A stretch of 64,000 bases of DNA from Latrodectus hesperus (lineage: Eukaryota > Arthropoda > Arachnida > Araneae > Theridiidae), in assembly GCA_037975125.1 (NCBI GenBank), contig JAJQOW010000014.1, positions 18,434,115 through 18,498,114 of the forward strand, read 5' to 3'. Within the stretch, counting starts at the first letter, position 1; each line of letters opens with the position of its first letter. Shown here piece after piece: positions 40,376 to 52,122 of this stretch. The notes under the pieces are model-generated. The model saw only the letters and a program-made list of their open reading frames with translations. It ran no database searches and was not told the DNA's origin. A program made the position numbers and the translations under genes.

Positions 40376-43101
40376 GATTAAGAAAATGAAAGTATTATAT
40401 TATTTGTGCACGAGGATTGTGTGCACATGAGAATATTAAAATATATTTTTTGTACAGAATAAATCATAAATAATTGGGATTCTTAACCCTAATTTTGAAA
40501 GTCACTTGATTAGTATAAATACGTTAAGAGACCCGTTCTTTACCTTGAGTTATTGGATAATGATATCTCTTTATCTGTAGCTGTATCGTAATTGTGTGTT
40601 TTTATTTTAATTTTGGGAAAACATACAAAAAATGGGAATAAAAATGGTGGCGAATTCCACCTCAGAGGACAAGTACTTTCAGTCCTATTATAGCATATAA
40701 TATTAATAATAATTAAAATGGAATGATATTAAAGTTATTTATATGAAAATTTATTAGAAAAATAATTATTTTATTCTATAATCATATTTTAGTTTATAGT
40801 GAATAAACCTAGAAGTCTTGTCATCTGAGATATAATTACATTCTTTTTGGCGAGATTGATGTGCAAGTATTTGAATTACTTGTCTAACATCAGGACCTTT
40901 AGGAGACAAATATTTTATAAATTTAACGATAATGTTTCTATGAAAATGATGAGCATATTAGGGATGGTATTATTTGGCAAATGAACAGATAGTTAAATAG
41001 GGTTGAGAAACTCCTAAGTTACTGCAAAGTGCAATTGATGGTATTTTAATCTCTACAGTAAAATAAACTGGAATTGGTTTCAATAATCACCTTCAAACAC
41101 ATACGCACACATATATATGAAATGTATGTCTATTATATACATATACATTTGCATATATATTGAGATAATTATTCAACCTAAACCTGTCTAAAATTTGTTT
41201 TTATTTATACCATAACTTAACACTTAATTACAATATTTAAATCATAAAAATACATTTTCAAATTAAATGCTGTCATTTCTACCAAAAATATGGGACATGC
41301 ATGCAATATATTCCCCGTATAAATGATATCCGCAGTCATCTTTTGCATTTATAATAGCATATAGAAAACTGTCTATCTTTAAAATTCTTCAAAATGTGTG
41401 TACTTAACATTTTATTTATTCAGCTCGAGACACGATAAAGGAATACTAATGTTAGAAAGTAAAACCAAAAAAGAAACGTTTTGAAAAATTTAGTTTCGTT
41501 CTATAGTAATGCTTAAATTATTCTCACAATTAAACATGTAAAAAATGTAAGACACGTACGTATATAGAATTTTAAGGAAATTTCATTTTTGTAGATATAA
41601 AATTTTAGGTAGTTATTTTTACTTAAAATAGTTTAACGAATTCTCGTTCTGCATACCTAATTGAATATAAACTGTACTCGGAACAACTGTTCTTTCTGAG
41701 TTCTGTGAATGGTCTTTTTCTCTGTTCTTTAGACCATTCCATTACCATTCTTTTTCTCTTCTCAATAGATGGCGCAGATGTTCCAAAGGTGTTCAAGTGT
41801 TGGAGAGTAGTCTAAATGCTAATCGCGGGATATTGTTCTTTTATCGGTTTAGGGAAACACAATGCTTGTATTTAAGATAGAATAAATTTGCCATGAGGAT
41901 ATTTACATACCACGTAAGAAGGGTATTAATGTTTGTTAAAGTTGCCGTGATGAAGTCATTGTAAAGTATTTATAACATAACAATGAACTTGGTACCACTT
42001 ATAAAATAAAAATTTTCAAAGTTAGTCTTATTACCTCGTAATATTTGACAAAAGAGCCTTTTAAGAAATAAATATAAATGTTGGAAGACTGACTGTTGGG
42101 GTTTTTCGAGCAATTCAAATTACTTTTCTGTAATATATATTTTTTTCGATAATAATTGTTAAATGTCACCATCCTGGAATGCATAAAATAATTTATAAAG
42201 CAAAATAAGAAGTTATGCCTTTACTTTTGTTGCAAAAATTAATCAGGTTATTTTTACAGGTAATTTTAAAAAAAAGTGGAGATAATGTTAAGGAATACAG
42301 CTAATACTAAAAAGATATCTTTAAAATTATCTGAATTTTTTGCACTCTTTCTTATGCTTTGGTTGTGATATTTAGTAGTTTTAGTGAAATAATAAAATTA
42401 TAATTAGTTTAAATGCTTCTTTTTCTTTTATTATACTATAACATATTCTCTTATAAAATACTTATTAAATTAAATTTTGTTTTTTAAAAACTCATTGAAA
42501 ATAATTCTCCGTGAGCTATTGATAAAAAGAGTCACTACAAAGCAAACAGGTATACGATATTTCCATTACCTCCATCAATAAAATCTTCTTTTCGCATGCC
42601 AAAGTTTGAAATTAGTTTATATCATGTGAATATAAAACTTTTCTGTAAGAGAATTTCTGAACTGGAAAAGACAATAAGATCGGCAACAAAACTCCAATAT
42701 TTAATTATTATAAAACGTGGAATCAAGTATTCAAACATTAATATTCCTTAATTTAAGTATTCACATATAAGGTAATTATTATGAAGAATTCTGGGAAACA
42801 CAAAAAATTTTTGTACAAAATAAACTGCGTTGCATTGTAATTTGGAATAATTCATTCAAACTTTAAAATCAGTAAATTTTCAAATATATTTATTTTAAAT
42901 TTATTAGATAATTTAAAGTAAATATACGTTTTGCTAATAGTAAATATTCTGATTAAATCTTGTAAGCCAAAATTTTTCCTTTAAGAAGTGCAATATTATT
43001 TTCTAATGGTATGACTGTAAACTATAGTTGAATGCCAAGTCTATATTTAAAGAATTAATTCCAATAAAAATACTTAATTTACGAAATTGGTAAACATATA
43101 C
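40376..43101. other. AT-rich non-coding stretch
   Basis: No gene or structured element recognised. Confidence 0.55.
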
Positions 43102-43103
43102 TA

Positions 43104-44407
43104 CAGAGGGTATTAACACATTTTTAGAACGATTTCGGGGCCGTTTAATTAATGTTTAAAATGAAAAGGCTATTTTTTTCATGTTCGATCTGATAGCCTT
43201 TTTTCTGGACTATAAGTCTGCATCGTGATTTCCATTATAGAAGAGCTTTTCGAAAAATTTCCAAGGGTATTGCTTTCCATTCCTCTTCCACTACTTTCCA
43301 GAGTCCATCTATCATGGCGGGTTTGCGTTTAGAAAGAGCTCTTTTTAACAGACCAAAGGCACAATAGTCCATAGATGAAACGTCAGGGGACTTCACAGGA
43401 ATATGTTGAAAAGGTATATATGCAATACCTGTATTAGTCTTCATTTTTTCAATGAATGCAGTGGTAGTTTTTGAAGTATGACTTGTAGCTTTGCCTTGAT
43501 GAGGTTTCACACATTGAAAGTCTTTGAGATAAAGAAGTGGAATTTCTTCTTTAAATAATGGAAATGATGAAAGTAAAACCTTCTCCTGATAGTATGATGA
43601 GTTGATTTTAACATTTTTTTCTATTCTTTTCATTTTTAATTTTCTATTATAGTAGAAACCTGTGACTATCATAAACCCCTTACTGAAACTTTCTTTGCAT
43701 TGACGGAACCAGGATTGTACATTTTTTTCTCGTTTTCTAGAGTAAATAGACTTTTTTGTTGCAGTCATTTAGGTAAACCCATCCTTCTTCAAGGGTCATA
43801 ATGTATTTCCATTTATCTCCTGCTAAATGGTTTTCATATAGGATTCTACAAAATGTTTTGCGTTGAGCCACTTGTCTCGGCAAAAGCTGGTGAACTATAT
43901 GTTTTTTAGCTTTTTTAAGTTGTAAATCTTGCTTTATTATTTTATTTATTGTTGCTACTAAGTATCTAAAGACTTTGCCATTGATTTCTGTGTTGGCGGA
44001 TTTTATCTTGTTACCAGCGATTTCACTTTAGAAACATTTGAAACAGTATGTACTTTTTTCGGATATTCGTTTGGAGTCTTCTTTCCATGTAGAAATAATG
44101 ATTGATGGTTGTTTCCTGTCCGATTAATAATGTTGCTTATTTTGCACTTAGAAATTTTAATACCATGCATTTCACAGCGTTTTCGAATCCTGGAATAAGA
44201 ATATTTTTCTTCGGAAAGCGCAAAAACATATACTTCAATCCACAGCTTGTTTACATACGACATTTTGAAAGAAGAATAAATTTAAAAGTAGCAGACAATA
44301 TTTCTCATTTCATATAATAAGCTGTTGCCAAAACTTTTTATTCTAAAACATTTACTTTTTTAAAATTTTTAATCGAAATCGTTCTAAAAATGTGTTAATA
44401 CCCTCTG
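43104..44407 (-). mobile_element. Tc1/mariner-superfamily transposon, about 1.3 kb, inactive
   Basis: Perfect 34-bp terminal inverted repeats (43104-43137 and 44374-44407, starting cagagggtattaacac) are flanked by TA on both sides (43102-43103 and 44408-44409), the signature target duplication. Full length is about 1304 bp. The interior encodes one broken transposase on the minus strand. Intact ends with a disrupted gene mean this copy could move only if another copy supplied transposase. Confidence 0.93.
43235..44263 (-). pseudogene. Tc1/mariner transposase, DD41D-like spacing, frameshifted
   Basis: Three frames together cover one transposase. The N-terminal part is 44263-44003 (from MSYVNKLW, a helix-turn-helix region). 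The middle is about 44020-43760, with TLEEGWVYLND where the first catalytic residue is expected. The C-terminal part is 43768-43235, with HQGKATSHT, then SPDVSSMDYCAFG. Between the second catalytic position and the last Asp there are 41 residues, matching the DD41D (rosa-type) group rather than DD34E/D. The first site is Glu instead of Asp and the second is Gly instead of Asp. With at least two frameshifts, the gene is dead. Confidence 0.88.
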
Positions 44408-44649
44408 TATTTTTATTAATTTGTAATTCATTCATTTGGGTAGTCATCTATTTATATGTATACATCATGTGACTTGTGAAAAATTGCTTTTGTAATGCAA
44501 AGGGCTTCCAAATAAATACATTAATTTCTTTCATTAAAAACTCTTATTGTTAGTAATTATAATTAAATAAATTAATATTTAATGAATTGAGAGAAATTTT
44601 CATTTCTTCAAAATTACTGCATTTTCTAAAATACTGGAATTGACATAAA

Positions 44650-45190
44650 GGTATTCATTTATTTCAACTTGAACACTAAATATGAGAAAATCCCTCCCCC
44701 GAGAATATCTCGGCAAATTTTCAGAATTTTAAAATCATATTTTAAATAAACTTCAAAATCTTATTAGCTGGCGTTGACACAATAAACTTCCCTTTAAAAA
44801 AAATGCGATTTTTCTCCGAAGATGGCACTGTCTCTCATAAGCATAAAAATAATCGCAATGAATTCAATTCGCGAATGCTTCTCCCTCACCACCCACGCAG
44901 AGTGGCAGATTTAATAATCAGGATTCCGTCATAAACGCATCATTTTAATTAAGGGTTCGTGCTAGCTCCTTGGGTAGTCATCTTTGTATGGAGTCATTGA
45001 AATCGAGCAGCCGTCGATTTTCCGTCAGCCAAATCTGGAGAAAATGGGAGCAGGAAAATTGAAAAGAAAAGATCCTTGAAAAGTAATAGACCTCCCCAAC
45101 GCTGTTACTCTGGGAGAAAATATTTTAATGAGTGGCAGGAAAGCCTCGTAATGATGGAAAAGAGAAAAGAGGGCACTGTGAAAGGTTTCT
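44650..45190. other. GC-richer island, candidate conserved non-coding element
   Basis: A block of mixed composition (ctccctcaccacccacgcag near 44881; gtcgattttccgtcagcc near 45014). No ORF. Regulatory role is inference. Confidence 0.3.
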
Positions 45191-45573
45191 GTTATTCAAA
45201 CTAAGAAAGTTCTTAATTGTTGTGGACTTACTTGAGAATATTTAATAAGGAGTTGATTCACTTTTCAACCAAGTTATGCATTATCAGAGTGGAATTTTAT
45301 GTTTCATTATTAGAAATGATCACACAGAAATTTTAAATATTTTTTTCTTTTTCTCTTAGTGAGAATAAATTGAAATAGTATATAAACTCAGTTATCAATA
45401 TTTATCTATTTCAATTTCATTGCAGTGGCATTCATTTCGTTATTTAGATAGTCGAAAAGTTATTTCGTTATTAGTTTCGTTAATGAAAAAAACTTAAGTA
45501 TGCCTTTGATTATATTTTAGTTAGTATTTGCTTACCTAAATACTACTGAATATTTTATAGAGGTATAAATGAT

Positions 45574-45575
<2 letters not shown>

Positions 45576-45635
<60 letters not shown>
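45576..45635. repeat. (TA)n microsatellite
   Basis: About 29 TA units. Confidence 0.95.
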
Positions 45636-45638
<3 letters not shown>

Positions 45639-45718
45639 TCGATGAAATAAATTTTAAATCTGATTACATGTATATATTAAATCCCGATTCTCTATAAGGT
45701 GTTGGTATCTAGTCACAA

Positions 45719-45996
45719 GCCCCCCGCATTGTCTAGTGGTCAGAGTGCCTGACTACGGATAGGGACGTCCTGGGTTCGAATCCCGGCTCGGGCATGGATG
45801 TGTTTTCGCTCTCTATCTATCCTGCCTTTGTCCTTTCCTTGTAGGAATGAGGTGTGAATGGTTGCCTACTCTGTAAATGGGTCCCTATAGCATGTGTGTA
45901 CTGAGGAAGTCGGACTCCACACCAAAATATGGTTCAGTTGAAAAAGTGGAGCAGCGCACCCCATATTGCCAGCCTAGCTGGCACAACAACAACAAC
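45719..45996 (+). mobile_element. tRNA-derived SINE, head 1 with tail A
   Basis: Flanked by a perfect 12-bp target duplication atctagtcacaa (45707-45718 and 45997-46008). The head has an A-box-like tagtggtcagagtgcc and a perfect B box in gggttcgaatcccg. The core is cgggcatggatgt plus a pyrimidine-rich stretch. Tail A starts at about 45900, ends in the stem-loop gccagcctagctggc (45968-45982) and then (AAC)n. The intact promoter boxes and exact duplication suggest a young copy. Confidence 0.93.
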
Positions 45997-46084
45997 ATCT
46001 AGTCACAAACACTAAATTTAGACCTACGGAAAATTTTTCAAAAAATCGAAAACTCTTTATTTCCAATTTTTTGTTCTCATATTC

Positions 46085-46320
46085 TTAATATTAATGGGTG
46101 TAATGGACTCTGCTCGTTGTCCAGCGTGCAATCATGATAATATGGATGCCGCTCTCCTCAAGAACTGCCCTGACGTTTTAAAGTTAATGACTGACAACTC
46201 TTTTGAAGCTACTAAAGGCATTTATTCTTGTTTTTATACTTGTTCATCTTTTTATTAGGCTGCTCGTCGATTAATGACAGAGATGACGAAAAAGAGGGGG
46301 AGGATGTAGGATAAAAAATA
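46085..46320 (+). pseudogene. Possible LINE reverse-transcriptase C-terminal remnant
   Basis: One frame reads CPACNHDNMDAALLKNCP, then, after a stop, AARRLMTEM. A Cys-rich CPxC...CP motif followed by a basic ARRLM segment resembles the C-terminal zinc-knuckle region after the RT domain in some LINEs. The stretch is short and broken, and I cannot name the clade. It may be chance. Confidence 0.35.
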
Positions 46321-47457
46321 TTCTTACTACTAAAAAATAAATGCTTATATATAATCAGTACTAGTTAATAAAAACACAGTGAAGATTACAATAATCTATT
46401 ATTTGTTGTACTTTTTCTTTCAGATAATCTAATCTCATGAGATGTTCTCAAAATTTGGAATATTTTAAACTCAATACTGGATTAAGGTTTCTATTAAAAT
46501 CTTTGCTAGTTTAAGCTAAACTAGAAAAAAAAATCTAAAATGTTTAAATATATTTTTATAACCCACAATTTTATGAAAAAAGAATTTAATAGAACGAAAC
46601 CGTTTCATTCTGTGAAACAGAAATATGATACTAAACAATTTGAAAGAAGAATTACCTTATAAATAGTGCAGTATCGGAATAAATTTTTTTATTTCATAAA
46701 AGAAGATACCAAAACTAAAATATATTTTAATAAGGTTATCAATGCTTTCTCTTGAGCAAACATCGCTGAACATCAAGAATAAAGGTATTGCATATGTATT
46801 TAAAAGTTGAACTCTTTTATTAGCAAATTGGAAATACATGCAGTATTAAATCTATAACGGAAATTTCCACGCTAGTAAAGAATTATAAATTAATGTGTTC
46901 TATAAAGTGAAAAACTTCAATTTAAAAAAACAAGATTGAATTTTATAACTTATGAAAAGCCTATCTTATTTATTTAAAGTTTACATGAAATTACAGTTTT
47001 TTGTATTAATAATTAAAGTTCTATGAACAAACAAATGCATTTTATTTTAATGCTCTGAGATTTAAAAATGGAAAATTTTAATAAATTGTAAGACCATCAG
47101 TTGCAGAATTCTTGATAGCGTGAAGGAGAAAAGGAAACTACAAACTAAATATTTGGGAAATGTGATTGAGATAGTTTGAAGTTCATACTTTATTTCAAAT
47201 TTCTGTACATAAACTCTATATTTTCATTTAAAATTTCCAAGAAATTTAATTAATACATATTTTTAATTGCAACGTATAAAAAGTAGAGAATCTTATCTTT
47301 CTTACATAAATTATTTTTCTGTTTTCAAGAAAATTTCAGTTAATTTCTTACATTTAAAAATATTAAAACCTGGGTTAAGCTATTTTCATTGCAGTAAGAT
47401 TCATAGACAAACCTCTTGGAATAATAAACTTTTTATAATAAATCTTATATTTATATA
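46321..47457. other. AT-rich non-coding stretch
   Basis: No supported feature. Confidence 0.55.
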
Positions 47458-47469
47458 ATATACTTTACA

Positions 47470-47742
47470 GCCACCCACCTTGTCTAGTGGTCAGAGTGCC
47501 TGACTGTGGATAGGGAGGTCCTGGGTTCGAATCCTAGTTCGGACATTGATGTACTTTCTCTCTCTATCTATTCTGTTTTTGTCCTTTTCCTTGTGTGAAT
47601 GGTTTTGTCTACCCTATAAATGGGTTTCTATGGCATGTGTGTACTGAGGAAATCGGACTCCACACCAAAATTACGGTTCAGTTAGAAAAGGGGAGCAGCG
47701 CACCCCATGATGCTAGCCTAGCTGGCACAAGACAACAACAAC
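47470..47742 (+). mobile_element. tRNA-derived SINE, head 1 with tail A
   Basis: Same head, core and tail as 45719-45996, including a B box gggttcgaatcc. The flanks carry a target duplication with one inserted base: atatactttaca (47458-47469) against atataactttaca (47743-47755). The terminal stem-loop has one mismatch (gctagcctagctggc). Confidence 0.9.
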
Positions 47743-47939
47743 ATATAACTTTACATAGTGGTATAAGATTATTTTGTAAAATATTTTAGCATAAAAAGCT
47801 TAACTAATTAATTTGAAATATGCTCTTTCAGCCTTAATGTTATAACATGAATAATATATAAACTAAATTAAATTCAGTGGTATGAAAACTCCCCATGGTA
47901 TCAAGGCCTACTATGCCGATAGCTGTTATTTTGACCTGG

Positions 47940-48135
47940 GGTGCAAAGCATACGTAGTGGCTAGGTGGTCAACCTTACGAGAAACTTTTTGTGTTCAATT
48001 CCCAAGCATGCTTGGTACACAGTTTTATAGACCCAATATGGAAAGGAAAAGCTAAGTTGATCTTGCGTAAATCGAAGATCGAGCCTAAGGCCTGTGATTT
48101 GGAAACTCGAATCGTTATCACTATGCCATCAGTTT
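47940..48135. repeat. Two tRNA-like segments facing each other (old SINE pieces?)
   Basis: On the + strand, agtggctaggtggtcaacc (about 47956) is followed by gtgttcaattccc, resembling A and B boxes. On the minus strand, tggcatagtgataacg (about 48127 downwards) is followed by ggctcgatcttcg. Both look like degenerate tRNA-derived heads, possibly of another SINE family. No target duplication was found. Confidence 0.4.
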
Positions 48136-48145
48136 TCTAAATAGC

Positions 48146-48514
48146 TTTGTTGTTGTTGTTACTTATGACACTTGGACAAGCTAAGCTCGCCATGTCTTGG
48201 CAATGCGAATTTCGACTTTCGTTTTAATCAGAGCACCACGAAGGTGAAAGTACGTCTTTGCTCTTTTTTAAATCCTCCGATAGATGGCACCACCAGAGAA
48301 TCCACTCCCTCAATTTTGATATTGATCTGAAGGGGGAGGAAATTTTCTTCAGATCATTGCACCCATGGTAACTGTTCAGTGACTGACCACACCGGACATT
48401 CGATTCCACAGATTTAATGAGCTCGTATATCGCATGTAATCGGTGGGCCTTTGGTGACATTGAGAATCGAACCCCATCCTTCCGGATGGAAGGCCGATAC
48501 CCTAACCACTAGGC
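48146..48514 (-). mobile_element. tRNA-derived SINE, head 2 with tail B (chimera)
   Basis: Flanked by a perfect 12-bp target duplication tttctaaatagc (48134-48145 and 48515-48526). On the minus strand the head is a different tRNA-like sequence (gcctagtggttagggtatcg, B box ggggttcgattctc) followed by a body unlike the other SINEs. From 48265 down to 48146 it switches to tail B, shared with 23632 and 33161, and ends in (AAC)n. The junction falls at the same gagcaaag base as in those copies. Confidence 0.9.
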
Positions 48515-48622
48515 TTTCTAAATAGCACATACTTTTGTTAAATAAATGCTAAAGTATTTAATGCATTGTCTTTTTGAATGACAAGAAGTCGTGGATTAAT
48601 TTAATTATTTTATATTTTTCAG

Positions 48623-49184
48623 CCGGGCAATTAAGACAAATCAAGATTTGTTGCCAAGTACTCCAATCAGCCAACTGATTTATAACGACTTCTGGGGCAC
48701 ACCCCTCACCCACAGTGGCTCTCACAAGTCCTACCGCCCTTTGTGCGTCCTCTCTTTTCGACTGAACTACGCTCTGGGTGGCATGGATCCATGGGGCTAC
48801 CACTTCTTCAACGTGGTTCTGCACACCTTGGTGTCAGCCTTCTTCGTGATCTTCGCCTCGATTATCTTCTGCAGGAGTCTGCTGCCCACCCTGACTGCAG
48901 GACTGCTGTTCGCGGTCCACCCCATCCACACGGAGGCCGTGGCTGGGGTCGTCGGAAGAGCGGATGTCGGAGCTTGCTTCTTCTTCCTGTTGTCCCTGCT
49001 GTCCTACATGAGGTACTGCAAGTACAGAGACAAAAAACAGTATCTGTATCTGTGCCTCTTACTGTCAGCCGCATCCATGCTTACCAAGGAGCATGGAGTG
49101 ACTGTTTTGGTCATATGCGCTATCTACGATATGTTGATTGTCCACAGATTGCACCCTAAAGATGTCTTGCTCATTTTAAGTCAG
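48623..49184 (+). CDS. TMTC2: TMTC2 internal exon: N-terminal multi-spanning region
   Basis: Encodes 187 whole codons after one base that completes a split codon (probably Ser, as in vertebrate DDS-RAIK). The acceptor is ttttatatttttcag and the donor is cag|gtaagt. Visible are RAIKTNQDLLP (residues 1-11), the SGSHKSYRPL loop (31-40) and three or four hydrophobic spans: about 58-84, 88-100, 115-128 and 141-170. The family-conserved HPIHTEAVAGVVGRADVGA is at 99-117 and KEHG at 155-158. In this family the ER-membrane GT-C-like N-terminal half is thought to transfer mannose to cadherin domains. The catalytic acidic pair would be in the preceding, unseen exon. GC content is clearly higher than in the flanks, as expected for a conserved exon. 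Confidence 0.95.
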
Positions 49185-50169
49185 GTAAGTTTGTAAAATC
49201 TCTTTGTTTAATGTAAAGCATTTTATTGCTTAAAGGAATTTAAATTAACTTTTAAAAATATTATTGGTAATAAGAAACATTTTTGATAAATGAAAAGAAG
49301 TTTAGTATTGTTAAGTTATGATACAATGGAATTGTTTTTTTTTAAATTATGAAATTACTGAAGATTTCAGTCAATAAAAATTTTGAAATATCATCAAGTG
49401 AAAACATTCCATAAGCAATTTATTCAAAATGTATGATTCACACAACTAGAACTTAAAACCAATTTTAGACAAATGAAAAGAAAAATTTAAAAAAAAAATT
49501 AGAAGAAAAAATACATTTCACAGAATGAAATTTTTCAAAATGAACGAGTAAACTTGAGATGTTACTTATCAGGATTTTATGTATTGTAATTTAAACTTCT
49601 TAATATGTATAAATGTTGATTTGATCCGACACAATTTTTGGAAAAATATAATTGTGAAACTTTTATTATTTTTATTTGCAATTTATCAGCATTTATTTTT
49701 ATTTGTAACAAATAATTATTCTTTTCTTTGGTTGGAATCATTTAGCTCATCACTGCGAAACTGGTAATTTTTTTTATTACTATCCAAATCTAACCGTTTG
49801 TCGTATATGCTATGTATTTCTTTGCTATCAGCAACATCTATGGTTATTTGATAATATGCATTCATGAGATATATTGACACAATATATAGCAATAATTAAC
49901 TCACTGAATACTGATATAACTATATACAAAACTAAGTCAAAAGTAAATTTCTTTTTCTTCAGGTAAATCTTGGATCTAAATTTGTTTTGTAATCTTAAAC
50001 AATAGTTTCATTTAGTGAACATAACGCAAATAAATCTCCATTATACAGTTTCAATTTAGAGAGAGTTTTACTTTGCAAAAATAGGATTTTGCTATAAAAG
50101 TAATAACATTTAAACTTCTCATAATGTACTAGAACATTTTATATAAATATTTAACAACTATCACACGTT

Positions 50170-50490
50170 TATATTTAAGAGAGATTAAGGGAGACACGAA
50201 AGTAACCGCGAACAAACACACAAAGTACATATTGCTCACACATTACCATGGTGATGGAGACAGTTACAGTCAAACTCATACGTCAAGCATACATGGCAGT
50301 TCATTAATCGAAGTTTTCCTAATTTCCCATTAAATTAAGAATCTTTAATGGGCTTTTTCCGTCCGGAAATTGGATAGCAGTCTTTCGATCGTCGATTATT
50401 AATGTGATCTGCATCGCCCTATTACTGTGCCCTTTGCAGTTTTGTTCACCCTTTTGCAGTGAGGGTGGAGCTGTACTCATTAAACGGGCT
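50170..50490. promoter_or_regulatory. Intronic island with paired homeodomain-type sites
   Basis: Contains an exact inverted pair, cccattaaa (50326-50334) and tttaatggg (50344-50352), with a 9-base spacer, plus further ATTA cores (cattaatcgaag, gattattaatg). Composition is balanced compared with the intron around it. This looks like an intronic enhancer or ancient conserved element; that is inference. Confidence 0.4.
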
Positions 50491-50761
50491 TGCTTAAATT
50501 ATGTGTCAGAGTATTAGAAAATGACTTTTCTAAGAGAAAAATGAATGGTGCTAAAATAGAATGTCACATTGTCCTGCAGTGAAAAGAATGGAAATAACAT
50601 ATATCAATAATTTTTCTTTGGAAAATTGCTGTTTTCTTGAATTACTTTTTATCCACTGCTCTAAATATTTAAAGGATTTTTGGATTTTAACCAATAAATA
50701 ATTTATTTACTGCAATAGAAGTTTAATTTGTTAAATAGAATAAGTCACAAATTCAAGAAAG

Positions 50762-50887
<126 letters not shown>

Positions 50888-52122
50888 TAAGATATTAAAT
50901 AAATAATGATAACTTCTTCTAAGAAACTGAAATTACGATTTATAAATTCAAATTTATCTATATTTTTTTAAAAAAATTAAAAAATATAAATAATGACGCT
51001 GTTTTACATTTATTGATAATAAGAATTGAAAAGTACTTTAAATAAATTTTATGATTTTGTTTGGAAAAAGGTGAACTTAATAAATTTCCCAGCATCTAAA
51101 TACTTCATATATATGTAAGAATATTTAAAATTTTAACTACTAATTTTATAAAGATATTTTTAATTATATGAGTTATTGAATGCCATGTGAAGGGAATATA
51201 TTATGAATATACTTTAACTTATCAGTATTTAAGAAAAACATTTTGGCAAATGGTAATAATTTTTTCTGAATTCTCTTCGCTTTATTGTGGCTAATGCAAA
51301 ATCCAGTGATTTATAATGTGTTTTTAAATTTAATTTTTATATGAAGCATACCTTTTATTAAGATAATGTGATTTATTTATTTTTTTGATTTGAAATTAAG
51401 TTTTACATTTTCATAATGGAATAAATAGATGAAAAATGCAATAAAATATGATCAATTGTGTAGGTAAAACAAAATTTCTTATGAATGATTTGCTATACGA
51501 AATGTGGATATTATATTTCCTATTTTCTCGCAGTATTGCAGTTAACATAACAATTTTAATCGATATCTTTTCCCACATGAAGTTCACTATTTCCCTTCGT
51601 TCAGAGGTAAAGAATTTTCTTTCCCTTTAAGTACTTCTTTTTTTTTTTTTAAACTTTCCTATGATTTTCTGAAAAATGTTATCATTTGTTGAAATTTTTA
51701 AATCATCCCCAAAGTTGAAATTTATGTCTTTTTGAGCGGATATCTTAATGTTATTGTAAGCAGTAATAATGTTACCAAAAAAGATCTCAATTTGTATAAC
51801 ATCTTCTTGAGACTGAAAAATGCTTGCATTTTAGCTGGAAGTTTTTTAAATAAAACACACTCTAATGACAATATTTACAACTAATCTATTATAAGATGTG
51901 AAAATACTATTTATATATATTTTTTATTTTGCCCTACACATAACTTGACTGATTTCTCAACCAGGCAGCTTTAAGATGAAGTCCCATAAATCAGACTCCG
52001 TATAAATGTATAAAGAATCTTTCATTACTTTTAAAATGATTAATTATTATGCATGAGATAAAAATACATTATAATAATATGAATATTTATACATTATTTA
52101 CACTTAGTTCTTTCTTTTACAG

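Noticed and set aside
45719..45800. Possible functional tRNA genes at the SINE heads
   Set aside because: A and B boxes are present, but the acceptor and other arms do not close; the heads are joined to SINE bodies with target duplications.
48743..49159. Alternative-frame ORFs over the TMTC2 exon (also 48862-49074 minus, 52465-52756)
   Set aside because: Shadows of the real coding frame in a GC-richer exon.
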